Source of the DNA: Desulforapulum autotrophicum HRM2
GTDB lineage: Bacteria; Desulfobacterota; Desulfobacteria; Desulfobacterales; Desulfobacteraceae
Direction: 5' to 3'
DNA length: 64,000 nt
NCBI RefSeq assembly: GCF_000020365.1
Contig: NC_012108.1
Span: forward strand, 682,001-746,000
The notes beneath the pieces are model-generated. The model saw nothing but the letters and a program-made list of their open reading frames with translations. It was not told where the DNA came from and did not search any database. The first letter of the stretch is position 1, and every line of letters starts with the position of its first letter. Positions 62,888-64,000 of the stretch are shown piece by piece. A program made the position numbers and the translations under genes.

Positions 62888-63536
62888 TTTTTTTCACCCC
62901 AAGGTATTCTTCATCAAAATCCGTGATCAGGGCCATGGAAACCGGAACAAGCATTTCACACATTTTGATGTTTTCGGATTTGATGGCCCGGGTCATTTCA
63001 GCTGAAATGAGCTGGAGTTTTGAATAGAGAGCGTCCATGTTTACGGTGGGATATTTTTCCCCTTCCTTGAAGTTGGTTCTGCCGCAGATATGGCTCATGC
63101 CGGCGCTTGAGGTGGGAATGCCGTAAAGCCTGCAGGTGATGGGCCTTGACTCGTAGAGGATGCACATGTTGTTGGCACCCAGAAGGGGACAGCGAACTCT
63201 CTCCATGGATATTTTGCCAAGGATGTCCACCTCGTTTTTTCCACTCTTGAACTCCTTGTAGGCATCCCTTTTGATCTTTACAATGGCTCGGTCGGTCTTT
63301 GCCGCCTCATCGATCAGGGCGCTCTTTTCGGTACCCTTGAACTTTTCCCTGAATTTGTGGTTTATGTATATAGCCTCGATGATCGACAGGTCAAACATGG
63401 CGTAGCAGCAGTCGCTGCAACGCTCCCTGCAGAAAACCTCCTTGGGAAATTGTTCTTTTACCTGTGCAAAAATTTTGTCAACGGTTGCGACCAGTTCTTC
63501 ATATCGTTCAAAATGCTCTTTAAAATCAATAGCCAT
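62880..63536 (-). CDS. YkgJ-type cysteine-cluster protein
   Basis: 218 residues. The metal-binding cysteines are CRERCSDCC (residues ~38-46) and later RCPLLGANNMCILYESRPITC (read in part: CPLLG, MCILY, PITCRLYGIP), the C-x3-C-x2-CC plus C-x8-C-x9-C pattern of the YkgJ family thought to hold an iron-sulfur or zinc cluster. Function unknown. It lies 11 bp after the mnmE stop and overlaps the next gene by 8 bp. Confidence 0.85.
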   Translation of the reverse strand: MAIDFKEHFERYEELVATVDKIFAQVKEQFPKEVFCRERCSDCCYAMFDLSIIEAIYINHKFREKFKGTEKSALIDEAAKTDRAIVKIKRDAYKEFKSGKNEVDILGKISMERVRCPLLGANNMCILYESRPITCRLYGIPTSSAGMSHICGRTNFKEGEKYPTVNMDALYSKLQLISAEMTRAIKSENIKMCEMLVPVSMALITDFDEEYLGVKKNG

Positions 63537-63547
63537 GTCTTTTTCCT

Positions 63548-64000
63548 CTATTTTCCTATGCAGAAGTTGCTGAAGATGGTGTCAAGGATGTCGATGCCCG
63601 CGGTGTTGCCGGTGATCTCACCCAGGAGATCGGCGGCCCTTCTGATGTCAAGGGCGAGGGTTTCTTCATTCTGGCCGTTCAAAAAGCCTGCTTCTGCGGT
63701 TTTCAAGCTCTTGATGGCCCGTTTAAGGGCCGTTCTGTGTCTCAGGTTGGGCACCACCGACGAGGCCTCTCCAATGTTTTCCATGGAGAGTCTGGTGATG
63801 GTTTTGCGAAGATGATCAATTCCCGTGTTCTTAAGGGCGGAAATCCTCACCTGGGGAAGTTGGGCAAGGGTAGGGGGAAGGCTTTTTTCAACCCCTGCAC
63901 TGCCTGCTGTTTTTCCCTCAATTAGATCGATCTTGTTGATGACCAGGATCACCTTTTTATCCTTGGGAACAATGGACTGAAGCTCGCTTTCGGAAATTTC
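63548..64000 (-). CDS. mnmE: tRNA modification GTPase MnmE, C-terminal part
   Basis: The frame is open to the right edge, so only the last 150 residues are present. GTPase motif G4 appears as VILVINKIDLIEGK, G5-like RISALKNTG follows, then the C-terminal helical domain (LDIRRAADLLGEITGN) ending in IFSNFCIGK. FCIGK is the invariant MnmE C-terminus with the cysteine. MnmE with MnmG modifies U34 of certain tRNAs using folate. First gene, within the window, of the minus-strand run ending with yqaA. Confidence 0.95.
   Translation of the reverse strand, partial: EISESELQSIVPKDKKVILVINKIDLIEGKTAGSAGVEKSLPPTLAQLPQVRISALKNTGIDHLRKTITRLSMENIGEASSVVPNLRHRTALKRAIKSLKTAEAGFLNGQNEETLALDIRRAADLLGEITGNTAGIDILDTIFSNFCIGK

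Overview
The window looks like chromosome of a strictly anaerobic, mesophilic sulfate-reducing deltaproteobacterium of the Desulfobacteraceae (Desulfobacterium/Desulforapulum type). This is an inference from gene content: a triheme cytochrome c with rubrerythrin and a single-cluster ferredoxin, an HdrA-MvhD electron-bifurcation remnant, a short MetF, a Na+-translocating decarboxylase pair, and very many insertion sequences and dispersed repeats.

Layout. 1-2.3 kb: two minus-strand genes of unknown function (one running off the left edge). 2.5-3.5 kb: nested, strongly structured repeats. 3.6-6.0 kb: an aromatic-amino-acid operon (DAHP synthase, dehydroquinate synthase) preceded by a Phe/Tyr/Trp-rich leader peptide and a terminator, i.e. 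an attenuator. 6-16.7 kb: ordinary metabolic genes (PGA-hydrolase-like, MetF-like, PGPGW membrane protein, EEP phosphatase, cardiolipin synthase, chemotaxis receptor, TesB, PLP sulfur-amino-acid enzyme, desaturase) and a ferredoxin/rubrerythrin/cytochrome c operon. 16.8-24.5 kb: DedA-flavoprotein fusion, hydrolase with a 14-bp tandem repeat over its start codon, a radical SAM protein, and a polyamine operon (double-domain SpeD, SpeE-GNAT fusion, DUF2156 protein). 24.7-27.5 kb: crotonase, OadB, OadG and a cyclic-nucleotide-binding protein in one operon. 27.8-32.8 kb: a BMP-type nucleoside ABC transporter, with a structured repeat between its first two genes. 33-38.8 kb: UspA, kinase-like protein, EcsC, LysE, cyclase, lipase.

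38.9-61.2 kb is an accessory region built from mobile elements and debris: an IS1634-type IS; a perR-katG deletion scar; a decayed copy of yqaA and the prmA tail (intact versions at 61.3-62.5 kb); a broken hdrA-mvhD; an IS4-type transposase gene split by a complete 4.6-kb Mu/Tn7-like transposon (TnsB-like DDE transposase, TnsC/MuB-like ATPase, ParB-like protein, primase-type zinc finger, small zinc-finger protein) with paired terminal binding sites and a 6-bp target duplication; a frameshifted ISNCY-type IS; two large CHAT-protease genes in tandem; a lone transposon end; a perfect 48-bp palindrome; and an IS91-type transposase with an internal stop. 61.2-64 kb returns to core genes in the order yqaA-prmA-hyp-ykgJ-mnmE (all minus).

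Most notable: the tandem CHAT proteases (one fused to an alpha/beta hydrolase), a plausible undescribed defence or cell-death module; the compact Mu/Tn7-like transposon with unusual accessory genes; the attenuator leader peptide; and the structured repeat family whose stems show compensatory changes between copies.
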